Source: an uncultured Campylobacter sp.
GTDB taxonomy: Bacteria > Campylobacterota > Campylobacteria > Campylobacterales > Campylobacteraceae
NCBI RefSeq assembly: GCF_938045345.1
Contig: NZ_CALIMS010000058.1
Span: forward strand, 1 to 62,541
Direction: 5' to 3'
Length of the DNA: 62,541 bases
The position numbers and the translations under genes were made by a program. The notes under the pieces were generated by a model. That model worked only from the letters and a program-made list of their open reading frames with translations, had not been told where the DNA came from and did not search any database. This document shows positions 18,401 through 27,728 of the stretch, one piece after another. Every line of letters begins with the position of its first letter. Positions within the stretch are counted from its first letter, which is position 1.

Positions 18401-19080
18401 AATTGTCCTTTTAAATTTTGCTTTTTAAAATTTTACCGCTTATTTTAATTAGGGCATCTGCTCGCGTGCGAAAATTTTAAATTTCGTTCGTGCATGTAAA
18501 ATTAATTTGCCCACCCGCACAAAATCAGTTCTACCCGCTCGTCACAAAAATTTCGCTCACTAACGTATGAATTTTAAAATTTTAAAATTTTGCTCGCCTG
18601 CGTGGAGATTTCAAACCCGTCCGCAAACGCACGGCATTTTGCGCGAGCGAGCAGTCGTTGCGCCTCGCCCAAATTTATGCACTGCGACTTACTGCGAGCA
18701 TCTGGCTAAATTTAAACTTGCTCGTCGAAAGCTTAAAATTTAGATCCGCTACACTGCTAATTTACGCATATGCCGCACCTTAAAATTTTAAATCCGCTTC
18801 GCCGCACGAATTTATTGCGTCGTTATAAATTTGCTACGTACCCGCGTCTTTAAGATTTAAAACCTCTTTTATCGCACCACTAATGCTTTAAAAATTTAGC
18901 TTCGTTGCGCCACAAAATTTTACGCCAAATCTGCATTCGCCGCTCTTTATGCTATAAAATTCCACACAGTCCTTTCTTTCCGCACTATGAAATTTTACTT
19001 TACGTCTAGCCGCCGTAAATTCTAACGCCGCGAAATTTTACCTTCTGCCTAGATGCCGCGAATTCCTCGTCATTTTTGCG
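18401..19080. repeat. RAATTY repeat array between pgpA and the ATP-sulfurylase-like gene
   Basis: About 680 bases with no frame of note. RAATTY words (AAATTT, AAATTC, GAATTT) occur every 15-40 bases and are mixed with a looser unit of the form GCTNCGCCGCNC. The array separates two genes that probably once lay close together, and it has many stops in all frames. Confidence 0.65.
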
Positions 19081-19095
19081 TTGCGCCCTCGAGAG

Positions 19096-21003
19096 CTACG
19101 TCTTTAGCGCGCTGGTTTGGTACAGCTGCATCAGCTGCTCGTAAAACTCGCTCTCGCCGTGGCTCTGCAAGATCCCGCTATTTGGAAAAAGCTCGTCGTA
19201 GAGCTTTTGTAGATCTGAAAACCGCGCGGGAAAAAGCTCGCTTAAAATCATCGCCGAGATCTCTTTACGCATAAAAATCGCGGGCGGCAAAATCCCCGCG
19301 CGCAGCAGAGCTTTGAGATTTTGAGTGCGGTAATGCACGTGATGATGAGCGCCGTGAGGGCAGTTTTTGGTGCTTACGAGCACCTTGCACTTCTCGCAAT
19401 AGACGTATTCTGGCATCAGCAAAATCTCTATTTCGCCGCGCTTTTGATACTCGTCCAGCACCGAATGCACGCCGCCGCCTTCGAAAAATAGCTCCATATT
19501 TGCGTGATTTTGCCCAAAAATTATTTTGTTTATACCTAAATTTTTTGCGATCGCGCATTGCAGGGCGGGCTTGTCGTCAAAAATCGCAAGCGAGCCCAGA
19601 TCGATCATCATGGCGCGTTGTGCGACCAAAAAATTTTGCAGCAAATAGCTTAGCGTTTTTTTGCGTAGTTCGTAGGGCAGGGCATCCGCGCTGCTCGTGC
19701 CGGTTAAAAAAATCACCACGAAATCCGCCTTATCGATCATATGCCTAATCAGCCGCTCATGCACGCGGTGGATCGGATCAGCGCAAGTAAAAAACGCTGA
19801 AATTTTAGGCGCAGCAAGCGAGCTTGCGACTTTTTTTATGCGCGCGATTTGCTCTGCAAGCTCATTTTTTAGCAGCGTGATGCGCCCTTGCACCGCAGTT
19901 TGCTCTGCGTACGCGTTTTGAAACACCGAGCCTGCGATCTCGCTTGCGCTTGGAGCATAAACGTCGCTAATTTCTATGCGCGCTACAAGCTCGCAATAGG
20001 TGGGATTTGCAGCGGAATTTTTGATGAAATTTTCGGTGGAATTTGAGATAAAATTTCCCGCTGAATTTGCTACGGATTTTGCATCTGCGCTACAAACGCG
20101 ATTTATCGCAGAATTTTCGGCAATGCTCCGCGCGGAATTTGCCGCAGAATTTACACTGGAGCTTTTCGCCGAATTCAAAGTGGCGTTTTTCGCAGATTTT
20201 GTATCTGCGCTGCAAGTAAAAGTTTGATCATAGCACGCAGCAAGACTTTCTATATGGTCTAAGCCCTCGCTTGTGGCGTTTATAGCGCTTTGCGCACTTG
20301 CAGTGCGCGCGAAATCCGTGCCGCTTTTCGCAAAGCTCTGCTCGTTTTGCGCCGCGGCAGAAACTCCATCCTGCAAGTTGCGCGATTCTTTAGCTAGCAA
20401 ATACGCACCACTTTCGCCGCTAAGCGAATTTTTGGCGCATTCGGCTATGCCGTCCTTTCGGAGATAAAGCTCCAAAATATCGCCCTTTTTTGCGTCCGCG
20501 CAGGAAAAAACGAAATTTATGCCGCATACGCTTAGCTTGCTTGGGCGCAGTAGCTCGCAGCTCTTGCCGAAAGCGCCGTTTGCGAGTAGGCTCAAGACGT
20601 TTAGGTCGGAGCGCGAGATCACTATCTTGCGGATTTGCGTTGCGCTATTATTTGCGCCTTTGCCCTCGCTTCCGGCTTGCTCTGCTTTTAAATTTCTTGC
20701 CGCGCCCTTAGCTCGCGCCTCGTCTTTTCTGGCATTACTAGCTTTTGACATTTTTAAATTCCGCATCGTTTTTAAATCACGCTTTGCTTTTGAGTTCCGT
20801 GATGCTTTTAAATTTTGCTTCGCTTCTAAATTCTGCGCCGCGTCACTCGAAGCTCTTGCGGCGTTTAGAGTTTTTGTGCCGCTTAAAATTCCTTCACTTT
20901 CAAGCGGTTTTATTTCGTGCAAATCGTCCGCATCGTGCGAAATTTCTATCTCGCCTGCGATCCGTACCGGATGCGCGTGGCTATTTTTTTCTTGCGATGC
21001 CAT
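19096..21003 (-). CDS. ATP-sulfurylase-like protein with large low-complexity inserts (Cj1609-type)
   Basis: Sulfate adenylyltransferase-like protein of the Campylobacter pgpA/ispDF neighbourhood. I choose ATG 21003 (MASQEKNS), preceded by AAAAGGA, over ATG 21045; it overlaps the regulator gene by 23 bases. The C-terminal 250 residues hold a nucleotidyltransferase domain (FFTCADPIHRVHE in place of HxxH, LLMPEYVYCEKC, then a Cys/His cluster CEKCKVLVSTKNCPHGAHHHVH). The middle is interrupted by Lys/Asn/Ala-rich (20635-20877) and Ser/Ala/Asn-rich (20002-20388) tracts built from RAATTY-bearing repeats. Assimilation of sulfate is not shown by neighbours, so the real substrate is open. Confidence 0.75.
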   Translation of the reverse strand: MASQEKNSHAHPVRIAGEIEISHDADDLHEIKPLESEGILSGTKTLNAARASSDAAQNLEAKQNLKASRNSKAKRDLKTMRNLKMSKASNARKDEARAKGAARNLKAEQAGSEGKGANNSATQIRKIVISRSDLNVLSLLANGAFGKSCELLRPSKLSVCGINFVFSCADAKKGDILELYLRKDGIAECAKNSLSGESGAYLLAKESRNLQDGVSAAAQNEQSFAKSGTDFARTASAQSAINATSEGLDHIESLAACYDQTFTCSADTKSAKNATLNSAKSSSVNSAANSARSIAENSAINRVCSADAKSVANSAGNFISNSTENFIKNSAANPTYCELVARIEISDVYAPSASEIAGSVFQNAYAEQTAVQGRITLLKNELAEQIARIKKVASSLAAPKISAFFTCADPIHRVHERLIRHMIDKADFVVIFLTGTSSADALPYELRKKTLSYLLQNFLVAQRAMMIDLGSLAIFDDKPALQCAIAKNLGINKIIFGQNHANMELFFEGGGVHSVLDEYQKRGEIEILLMPEYVYCEKCKVLVSTKNCPHGAHHHVHYRTQNLKALLRAGILPPAIFMRKEISAMILSELFPARFSDLQKLYDELFPNSGILQSHGESEFYEQLMQLYQTSALKT

Positions 21004-21844
21004 ATTTTTTCCTTTTCTCCCAAAGCGATTTTCGAGAAATCCCAAGTGCCGCCGCCAGATCGGAGTCGAAATACTCGTCTTGGTGCGCTACGATCGTGAG
21101 CTTTACGTATTCTTCGATGCTTAAAATTTCACTGCGTTCTTTGCTGTTGCCAAGCGTAATTTCGTCGTTAAAGCCCTTTTGCGCGCCGATGGATCCGGCA
21201 ATTAGGCGCATGGATTTGGTTTTGCTTATAAATTTTTCCTTCTGTGCGCCGCTTAGGCTATCAAAATCTGGTGCGTAAAAAATCTCCGCGCCGCGTTCTA
21301 GCGGCTCAGGGTCTTGTGCGGATAAAATTTTAAGGCGCGATTTTAGCGCAAGCGCGATCTTAAATACCGCCGCAGCTCGCGCTGCCGCATCGCCGCGCAA
21401 AAGAAGCGGAAATTTTATCTGCGCTAAACGCGCGGGCGGTATTTCGCACGAAAGAGAGATCTCTTTAAGCAACGCTTCGTAGGCTTCGTTTTGTGATTTT
21501 AGCGAGCGAAACTGCGCGTAGTGCTCGATCTTTTTGATGAGCTCCTCTATCATAAATGGCTTTTGGATATAATCCGTAGCGCCCGCTTTTACGGGGCTTA
21601 GCACTGTTTCGCTATCGACGTAAGCGACCATTAAAATTATGATCGAGCGCCTAAATTTCTCGATCAGCGGATAAAAACTCGCGCCGCTCCAGCTCGTAGA
21701 GAGCAGTACTGCCTCAAACTCCTCTGCAAGGCCCGCTGCGGCCGCCAAACTCGCCACGTTAGTGCATTCATGCCCCAGCGCGCCCAGCTTGTTTGCGATA
21801 CTTTGAGCAAGATAGCTTTCGCTTTCGATTATTAAAATTTTCAT
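20981..21844 (-). CDS. Atypical response regulator (HP1021/Cj1608 type)
   Basis: 287 residues with an N-terminal receiver domain and a C-terminal DNA-binding domain (SDLAAALGISRKSLWEKRKKYGI, in part: helix-turn-helix LAAALGISRKSLW). The phospho-acceptor site reads VLLSTSWSG, with Ser where Asp is normal, and the late KPF motif is kept, so it probably works without phosphorylation. In Helicobacter and C. jejuni this regulator controls redox and energy genes and acts at the replication origin. It overlaps ispDF by ATGA, and the next gene by 23 bases. Confidence 0.88.
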   Translation of the reverse strand: MKILIIESESYLAQSIANKLGALGHECTNVASLAAAAGLAEEFEAVLLSTSWSGASFYPLIEKFRRSIIILMVAYVDSETVLSPVKAGATDYIQKPFMIEELIKKIEHYAQFRSLKSQNEAYEALLKEISLSCEIPPARLAQIKFPLLLRGDAAARAAAVFKIALALKSRLKILSAQDPEPLERGAEIFYAPDFDSLSGAQKEKFISKTKSMRLIAGSIGAQKGFNDEITLGNSKERSEILSIEEYVKLTIVAHQDEYFDSDLAAALGISRKSLWEKRKKYGIARKK

Positions 21845-23163
21845 GCGCCCCGCACCTTTGCTGCGTGCTTTTGCCAGTTGTAAAATTTCAAGCTTACCGC
21901 AGCCTGCGCGGCGATGCCTTCGCTTCTGCCCGTAAATCCCAGCCCTTCGGTCGTGGTCGCTTTGACATTGACGCGCGCGCAGTTTAAAATTTCGCTTAAA
22001 ACCTCCTGCATCTGCGCTTTGTAAGCGCCGATCTTCGGGCGTTGCGCGATGATCGTAATATCGGCATTTACGAGTTCATAGCCGTAGCCTCTGACGCGCC
22101 GCATTACCTTTTGTAACAGCTCCTTGCTGTCCGCGCCTTTAAATTTGACGTCGCTGTCTGGGAAGAGCTCGCCGATGTCGCCCAGCATCGCTGCACCGCA
22201 AATAGCGTCGATTAGGGCGTGGATCGCTACGTCGCCGTCGCTGTGCGCGATCAGCGCGAACTCACACGGAATTTTCACGCCGCCGAGCACGATGCCCGCG
22301 CCTTTTTCAAGCGCATGCACGTCGTAACCCGTACCGCAGAAGATATCACGCGAGCAGGGTTTTAAATTTAACGCCGCTAGATCGCTTACGCGCGTGATCT
22401 TAAGCGCGCCCGCTTCGCCTTTTATAAATTCCAACCGCCCGCCCGCGCTACCGACTGCCGCGCTATCGTCGGTAAAAATTTCGCTTCCCTCAAGCGCCTT
22501 TTTAAGTAGCGCCGTGCGCGAAAGCTGTGGCGTTTGGATGAGGCGTAGCTCCTCTCGCTCCACAATGCGCTCGCCGAGATAGGTCGTATCATTTACGCCA
22601 AGATATGGGCTGATACAGTCCGCACTGCCTAAATTTTGTATCAGTGAGGAGATCAGCTCGGGCGAAATTTGCGCGCGGGCCACGTCGCTTACGAGCACGA
22701 GCTCGCTCTCTACGAGCCGCAGCGCGTTTTTTAGCGAGCTTTGGCGATTTGCGCCACCTGGGGCGAAGTGAAATTTTAAATTTGCAGAGCCGCATTCATC
22801 TGCGTCGCATTCGACTTGAGCTTTAAAATTTTCCGCGCCCCGCGGCTTGCTTGCGTCGTTTAGATCATCTGCGCCGCATTCGATCCTGCCCTGCTTTCTT
22901 TGAAATTTATACTCGCTCGTGTCGTACTCCGCGCTTTTGCCGCGCGCCGAAGCCGAGCTGCACGCATAGAGGCGCTCGCAATAGCTCACGTCCTCCTCGT
23001 TCACGGCGATTACGATCTTTTTAAATGGGTGCGCCCGCGCAATGCTCTGCGCGACGTATTGCCAAAGCGGCAGCTCGCCCACGCGCAGCCACTGCTTTTT
23101 GACGCTCAGCTCAAACCTGCTTGAATCGCCCGCGGCGAGCAAAATCAGCGATATATCTTTCAA
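21841..23163 (-). CDS. ispDF: Bifunctional IspD/IspF isoprenoid enzyme with internal insertion
   Basis: MEP-pathway fusion of 440 residues. The N-terminal IspD half (cytidylyltransferase) has LLAAGDSSRF and KKQWL; the C-terminal IspF half has GYDVHAL, HSDGDV and TTEGLGF. C. jejuni IspDF is about 370 residues; the extra length is a low-complexity stretch at residues 67-135 (about 22761-22965), between KIVIAVNEEDV and GGANRQSSL, next to the IspD active-site loop. The stop overlaps the regulator start. A -10 box lies 28 bases upstream. Confidence 0.93.
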   Translation of the reverse strand: MKDISLILLAAGDSSRFELSVKKQWLRVGELPLWQYVAQSIARAHPFKKIVIAVNEEDVSYCERLYACSSASARGKSAEYDTSEYKFQRKQGRIECGADDLNDASKPRGAENFKAQVECDADECGSANLKFHFAPGGANRQSSLKNALRLVESELVLVSDVARAQISPELISSLIQNLGSADCISPYLGVNDTTYLGERIVEREELRLIQTPQLSRTALLKKALEGSEIFTDDSAAVGSAGGRLEFIKGEAGALKITRVSDLAALNLKPCSRDIFCGTGYDVHALEKGAGIVLGGVKIPCEFALIAHSDGDVAIHALIDAICGAAMLGDIGELFPDSDVKFKGADSKELLQKVMRRVRGYGYELVNADITIIAQRPKIGAYKAQMQEVLSEILNCARVNVKATTTEGLGFTGRSEGIAAQAAVSLKFYNWQKHAAKVRGA

Positions 23164-23190
23164 ATTTTATCCTTGAAATTTTGTTACGAA

Positions 23191-23196
23191 ATTATA
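23191..23196 (-). promoter_or_regulatory. -10 box of the ispDF operon
   Basis: TATAAT on the minus strand, 28 bases before ATG 23163, likely driving ispDF, the regulator and the ATP-sulfurylase-like gene. Confidence 0.5.
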
Positions 23197-23379
23197 CGTA
23201 TTAAAAATGAAAGCAAAATTAATCGCGGCTTGCGCGCTGAAATATCTTAAGCTTAAGCGTAAATTTACGCGGCGCGGCGCGAAATTTCAGCTTACGTTAC
23301 GAAAATAAATGGCAAAAGAAAAGTAAGGATTAATGAAATTTGTTATATTATACGCGCATTTTTAAGAAGCGAGGCGAAA

Positions 23380-24687
23380 ATGACCGAAAGCTGCGTAACG
23401 CAGATCTATTTTGCAAAAAGAGGCGAAGTGACGCCGCAGATGAGAGAGGTCGCGCAAAGCGAGCGCATGGACGTGCGGGCCTTGTGTGATCTTATCGCGC
23501 AAGGAAGAGCGATCATCCCCGCAAACGTTAATCACAAAAGTTTAAAGCCCATCGGCATCGGACGCGCGCTGCGGTGCAAGATCAACGCAAACATCGGCTC
23601 TTCGGGCACGACGAGCGATATTGAGGGCGAGCTGGAAAAGCTTGAAGCGTGCTTAAAGTACGGCACCGATACGGTGATGGATCTAAGCACGGGCGGCGAT
23701 TTGGATGAGATCCGCGCTGCCATAATCGAGCGCTCGCCTGTACCCATAGGCACGGTGCCGATCTATCAGATGGTCCATGAGCTGGGCGATATCAAAAATT
23801 TAAAAACGAGCGCTATTCTTAGCACGATCGAGAAGCAAGCGCGGCAGGGAGTGGATTATTTCACGATCCATGCGGGCCTTAAGCTCGAGTTTATGCCGCT
23901 GCTGTCCCGTCGCAAGATGGGCATCGTAAGCAGGGGCGGCTCGCTGATAGCGTCGTGGATGATGAAATTTCATAAGCAAAACCCCTTCTACGAAGCGTTT
24001 GATGAAATTTGCGATATCTGCGCCGCCTACGACGTATCGCTATCTCTGGGAGACGGCTTGCGCCCGGGTTGCTTATACGATGCGACCGATAGGGCGCAGC
24101 TTAGCGAGCTTGAAATTTTAGGCGAGCTAGCCCTGCGCGCGAATGAAAAAAACGTGCAGGTGATGATCGAGGGTCCGGGACACATTCCGTTTAACGAGAT
24201 TGAGCTAAATATGCAGCTAGAGCGCAAGATCTGCCGCGACGCGCCGTTTTACGTGCTGGGGCCGCTTCCCACCGATATCGGTGCGGGCTATGATCATATC
24301 AGCTCGGCTATCGGCGGGACGATGGCTGCGTATTGCGGTGCCAGCATGCTCTGCTACGTAACGCCCAAGGAGCATCTGGGGCTTCCCAATGCAAGCGACG
24401 TCAGAGAGGGCATCATCGCGCATAAAATCGCCGCTCACGCCGCGGACGTCGCGCTAGGCAAAGCGGGCGCGATAGAGCGCGATCACGCGATGAGCGATGC
24501 GAGGTATGGTTTTGATTGGAACAGGCAGTTTGAGCTTAGCTTCGATCCTGCGCATGCGCGCGAGCTGCATGATGAGAGCCTGGGCGATGAAATTTACAAG
24601 GGCGCGGAGTTTTGCTCGATGTGCGGACCGAAATTTTGCGCATATAAAATCAGTAGAAATTTAACCGAAAATAAGGAGAAAGAATGA
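23380..24687 (+). CDS. thiC: Phosphomethylpyrimidine synthase ThiC
   Basis: Radical SAM-like enzyme making the thiamine pyrimidine HMP-P from AIR. 435 residues, the short ThiC form. Family motifs: IPANVNH, the GADTVMDLSTG-like YGTDTVMDLSTGGD, and the C-terminal cluster motif CSMCGPKFC. A -10-like TATATTATA lies at 23344-23352. I find no TPP riboswitch (no CUGAGA-type box) in the 216-base leader. The stop overlaps mrp by ATGA. The rest of the thiamine genes lie at 33629-41226. Confidence 0.97.
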   Translation: MTESCVTQIYFAKRGEVTPQMREVAQSERMDVRALCDLIAQGRAIIPANVNHKSLKPIGIGRALRCKINANIGSSGTTSDIEGELEKLEACLKYGTDTVMDLSTGGDLDEIRAAIIERSPVPIGTVPIYQMVHELGDIKNLKTSAILSTIEKQARQGVDYFTIHAGLKLEFMPLLSRRKMGIVSRGGSLIASWMMKFHKQNPFYEAFDEICDICAAYDVSLSLGDGLRPGCLYDATDRAQLSELEILGELALRANEKNVQVMIEGPGHIPFNEIELNMQLERKICRDAPFYVLGPLPTDIGAGYDHISSAIGGTMAAYCGASMLCYVTPKEHLGLPNASDVREGIIAHKIAAHAADVALGKAGAIERDHAMSDARYGFDWNRQFELSFDPAHARELHDESLGDEIYKGAEFCSMCGPKFCAYKISRNLTENKEKE

Positions 24688-25778
24688 GTAAAGACGAAGT
24701 CTTAAATTTGCTTAAGAGCGTGATCTATCCAGGCTTTTCTAAAAGCATCGTGGATTTTGGATTTGTAAAAGAGGTCGAGATCGGCGATAGAATTTTCGTA
24801 GGGATCGAAATCCCCAGCGCCAAGCCGGAGATCGCAGCAGAGCTCAGATCGGCGGTGCAAAAGGCGCTCGGCGCGGACGTAGAAATTTTAATCAAACAGC
24901 CCAAGATCGCCGAGGAAAAGAGCAACTCTCGCAGCGGCAAAAATATCGCGCCGCAGATCAAGCATTTCGTGATGATCAGCAGCGGCAAGGGCGGCGTAGG
25001 CAAGAGCACGACGACGCTAAATTTAGCCATCAGCACGGCAAAGCTAGGCAAGAGGGTGGGGATTTTGGATGCCGATATTTACGGGCCGAATTTGCCGCGA
25101 ATGATGGGCGAAGATAAAACGCAAGCAAGCGTCGTTGGGCAGAAGCTAAAGCCGATCTTAAGCCACGGCGTGGAGATGATGAGCATGGGCGTGCTGATGG
25201 AGGAGGGCGCGAGCCTCATCTGGCGCGGCTCGATGATAATGAAGGCGATCGAGCAGCTGCTAAAAGACGTGGCGTGGAGTGATCTGGACGTATTGTTTTT
25301 GGATATGCCTCCGGGTACGGGCGACGCGCAGCTTACGCTCGCTCAGAGCGTGCCGGTGACGGCGGGCGTGTGCGTTACGACGCCGCAGACGGTCGCGCTG
25401 GACGACAGCGCGCGCGGGCTTGATATGTTTGAAAAGCTCCACATCCCGATCGCAGGCCTTATCGAGAATATGAGCGGCTTTATCTGCCCCGATAACGGCA
25501 AGGAGTACGATATCTTCGGTCGCGGCGGCGCGCAAAAGCTGGCGCAGCGATACAATACCGAAGTAATCGGCGAGATTCCGATCGAGATCGCTATCCGCGA
25601 GGGCGGCGACAGCGGCAAGCCGGTAAGCTTCTACGCGCCGGATTCTTTAAGTGCGAAGCGCTACGAAGAGGCCGCGCGCAAGCTGTGGGAGAAGATCGAG
25701 AAGATCGATCGCGAGGAGCTGGCGGATAACTCCGCAATCCAGCCGGTGATGGACGGCAAGAGCGCCTGCTCGAATTAG
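24684..25778 (+). CDS. mrp: Fe-S cluster carrier ATPase Mrp
   Basis: 364-residue P-loop carrier protein. N-terminal MIP18-like domain (residues 1-80), then the deviant Walker A GKGGVGKSTTT, DADIYGPNLPRM and a C-terminal IPIEIAIREGGDSG. The IENMSGFICP segment holds one cysteine where NBP35 proteins carry a CxxC pair. It probably delivers clusters to enzymes such as ThiC, whose gene it overlaps. C. jejuni keeps mrp beside ispDF. Confidence 0.93.
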   Translation: MSKDEVLNLLKSVIYPGFSKSIVDFGFVKEVEIGDRIFVGIEIPSAKPEIAAELRSAVQKALGADVEILIKQPKIAEEKSNSRSGKNIAPQIKHFVMISSGKGGVGKSTTTLNLAISTAKLGKRVGILDADIYGPNLPRMMGEDKTQASVVGQKLKPILSHGVEMMSMGVLMEEGASLIWRGSMIMKAIEQLLKDVAWSDLDVLFLDMPPGTGDAQLTLAQSVPVTAGVCVTTPQTVALDDSARGLDMFEKLHIPIAGLIENMSGFICPDNGKEYDIFGRGGAQKLAQRYNTEVIGEIPIEIAIREGGDSGKPVSFYAPDSLSAKRYEEAARKLWEKIEKIDREELADNSAIQPVMDGKSACSN

Positions 25779-25789
25779 GACTTTAGCGG

Positions 25790-26520
25790 GCGCGGCGTCA
25801 AATTTTGCGTGGAATTTCTCTTGAATTTTGCAGATTGAAATTCAACGTGGAATTTCATAGTTCGAAATTTCACGCCTAATTTCGCTGTAAATTTTATAAT
25901 GCTCGCAAAATTCCGATATGCAATCCGTCATAGAATTTTGCCCGTAAATTTCGCGGGCAAAATTTCACGCGGGTTTCGCGGCTTGGGATTTTGCGCCGAA
26001 TTTTATAGCTCAGAATTCTGCGTTAAAATTTTGCTATAAAATTTTTGTGTATAGAATTTCGTGTAGAGGTTGTAGCATTAAATTCCGAGCTAGAATTTTA
26101 CCCAAGCTTCGTTGCGTGAGATTTTAGATAAAATTCTAAGCGTGAAATTTTGCGGTGGAAGTTAAATTCCAAACGGACAATTCAGAGAGGTAAAATTTGC
26201 CGTAGAACTTCGCTTTGGAGTTTTAAATGTAAAATTTTAAGCATAAAGCTTTGCCGCGGAATTTTAAAATGTGAAATTTTATCGCTAAAACTTTGTTTTA
26301 AAATTTTAAGATGGGGCTTTAATATGAATTTTAGGTTTGAAATTTATCGCGCCTAGCTTTTTAGTGGTAGCCGCAGCATTGCGCTGGTTTAAATTTTATT
26401 TTGCCGGGTTTCATGGCGGTGGAGTTTATCTGCGAAAGCTTCCGCAAAGCTTATTTAGGATGGAATTTTATCCGTAGCGGTCGCGGCAAGGAAATTTCTC
26501 GCGCAGCTGAAATTTAAACA
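25790..26520. repeat. Dense RAATTY repeat array
   Basis: The clearest array in the window. Nearly every AATT is flanked by a purine before and a pyrimidine after, with spacings of mostly 11-15 bases over 25800-26160 (about 20 sites in 360 bp). Units look like GAAATTTCRCG, never identical for long. No frame longer than 68 codons. It lies between the mrp stop and an unrelated gene and shows no terminator hairpin. Confidence 0.8.
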
Positions 26521-26627
26521 GCTGGAATTTATTCGTATAGGCTGTGGAGCCAAGGCGGCAAAATCCCTAAGCCTAGGGCTTTTAGGTTTAGGAATTTTAC
26601 TTTTATACGAAATAAGAAAGGTCGGTA

Positions 26628-27653
26628 ATGAGGTTTTTGATTATTTTGGTGCTTGCATTTGCGGCGTTCGCGCAAGAGAGCAATATGCAAAAATGGGCGA
26701 AAGAGATTACCGCGGACGCGCAGATCCCGCAGGATAAGTTTTTGGCGTTTTATCTGAATAAAGATGAGCCTAAGAAGGTGATTTTCTCTGAAAACGTCGA
26801 TCGCATCAGCGTCAATTACGAAGGAAATTCTTTCCATGAAATTCCATCTCCAAATCTTATGGCGTATTGGGTCGGTGAGTTTAATTTCGACGCAGATGTC
26901 GAAAAGATGGTGCTAGGAGATTACGGCTGGTCCACGCTGGTAATCGCTGTGGATGGCTCGGACGTGCTGGGTGGGACTTCGAGCAATCAAAAGCGCCCGC
27001 TTACGTATAAATTTAGCAAGGGCAAGCACAAGATCGAAGCGTGGTTTTTAAATGACGCGCATTCCAGCGAGCTTTTCGTGGATTTTAAAGACGTAGAGCC
27101 CTTTTATCGTCAAAAGGATGCCGTGGCTAAGATCCCTGCGGATAAGGACTACGATCTGTGGCTGGGCGCGATCTACGAAAGCGCGCAGATGAATAATCGC
27201 GTCAAGCTAAATTTAGCCAAATCTGCAAAGCCTATCGTGCTACTGCTTAGCTCATATCGCGCCGTGGAGTGGGAGATCTCAAATCCGCAAAAGAATGAAA
27301 TTCTAGCCGTGTTAATTTACAACCCCATAAGTAGTGTCCGTGGCGTAAGCGGTGCGCTTTACGTCGAGGATTATAGATACACAGAGGCTGCGGATGGGCT
27401 TAAATGCGAGTGCATCTCGGGCAATGTCTTTCACTGCGACGGCAGCGAGATTTATGATATGAACGGGCGCGTAAACGGGATATTCGGCAGAGGCCTGGGG
27501 GCATTTGCTGGCAAGCACGCCGTAAATTCCTTAGACCTACCGGGGCTTGTTATTACTCCAAAAATTTTAGACGAAAGCAAAGCTCGCCTGCTCTCTGTAG
27601 AAGCTGACCGCAAGAAATGCGAAAGCACACCGATGGATGATGTGTTTAGGTAG
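26628..27653 (+). CDS. Exported protein of unknown function
   Basis: 341 residues with a cleavable-looking signal (MRFLIILVLAFAAFA, then QES). The following 140 residues are beta-rich (GWSTLVIAVDGSDVL, GKHKIEAWFLND) and resemble PA14-like carbohydrate or cell-surface modules in pattern, which is only suggestive. A C-terminal region holds CECISGNVFHC and a glycine-rich stretch. AAGGTCGGTA lies ahead of the ATG. No recognised family. Confidence 0.65.
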   Translation: MRFLIILVLAFAAFAQESNMQKWAKEITADAQIPQDKFLAFYLNKDEPKKVIFSENVDRISVNYEGNSFHEIPSPNLMAYWVGEFNFDADVEKMVLGDYGWSTLVIAVDGSDVLGGTSSNQKRPLTYKFSKGKHKIEAWFLNDAHSSELFVDFKDVEPFYRQKDAVAKIPADKDYDLWLGAIYESAQMNNRVKLNLAKSAKPIVLLLSSYRAVEWEISNPQKNEILAVLIYNPISSVRGVSGALYVEDYRYTEAADGLKCECISGNVFHCDGSEIYDMNGRVNGIFGRGLGAFAGKHAVNSLDLPGLVITPKILDESKARLLSVEADRKKCESTPMDDVFR

Positions 27654-27728
27654 GATGAAATTTATGAGTGTTTGAAAGATAATTAAAATTTTATAACTTA
27701 ATTGATTTGTATTTTATGGGAGAAAAAG

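Noticed and set aside
20519..21278. Plus-strand frames of about 177-201 codons opposite the ATP-sulfurylase-like gene and regulator
   Set aside because: Shadows of the low-complexity inserts on the minus strand, no ribosome site or family motif.
23164..23379. TPP riboswitch before thiC
   Set aside because: No CTGAGA-type box or matching stems seen; also none seen ahead of thiS or thiH.
25790..26520. Origin of replication or DnaA box cluster
   Set aside because: AT-rich words are regular, but I see no TTATNCACA-type boxes and no dnaA or dnaN neighbours.
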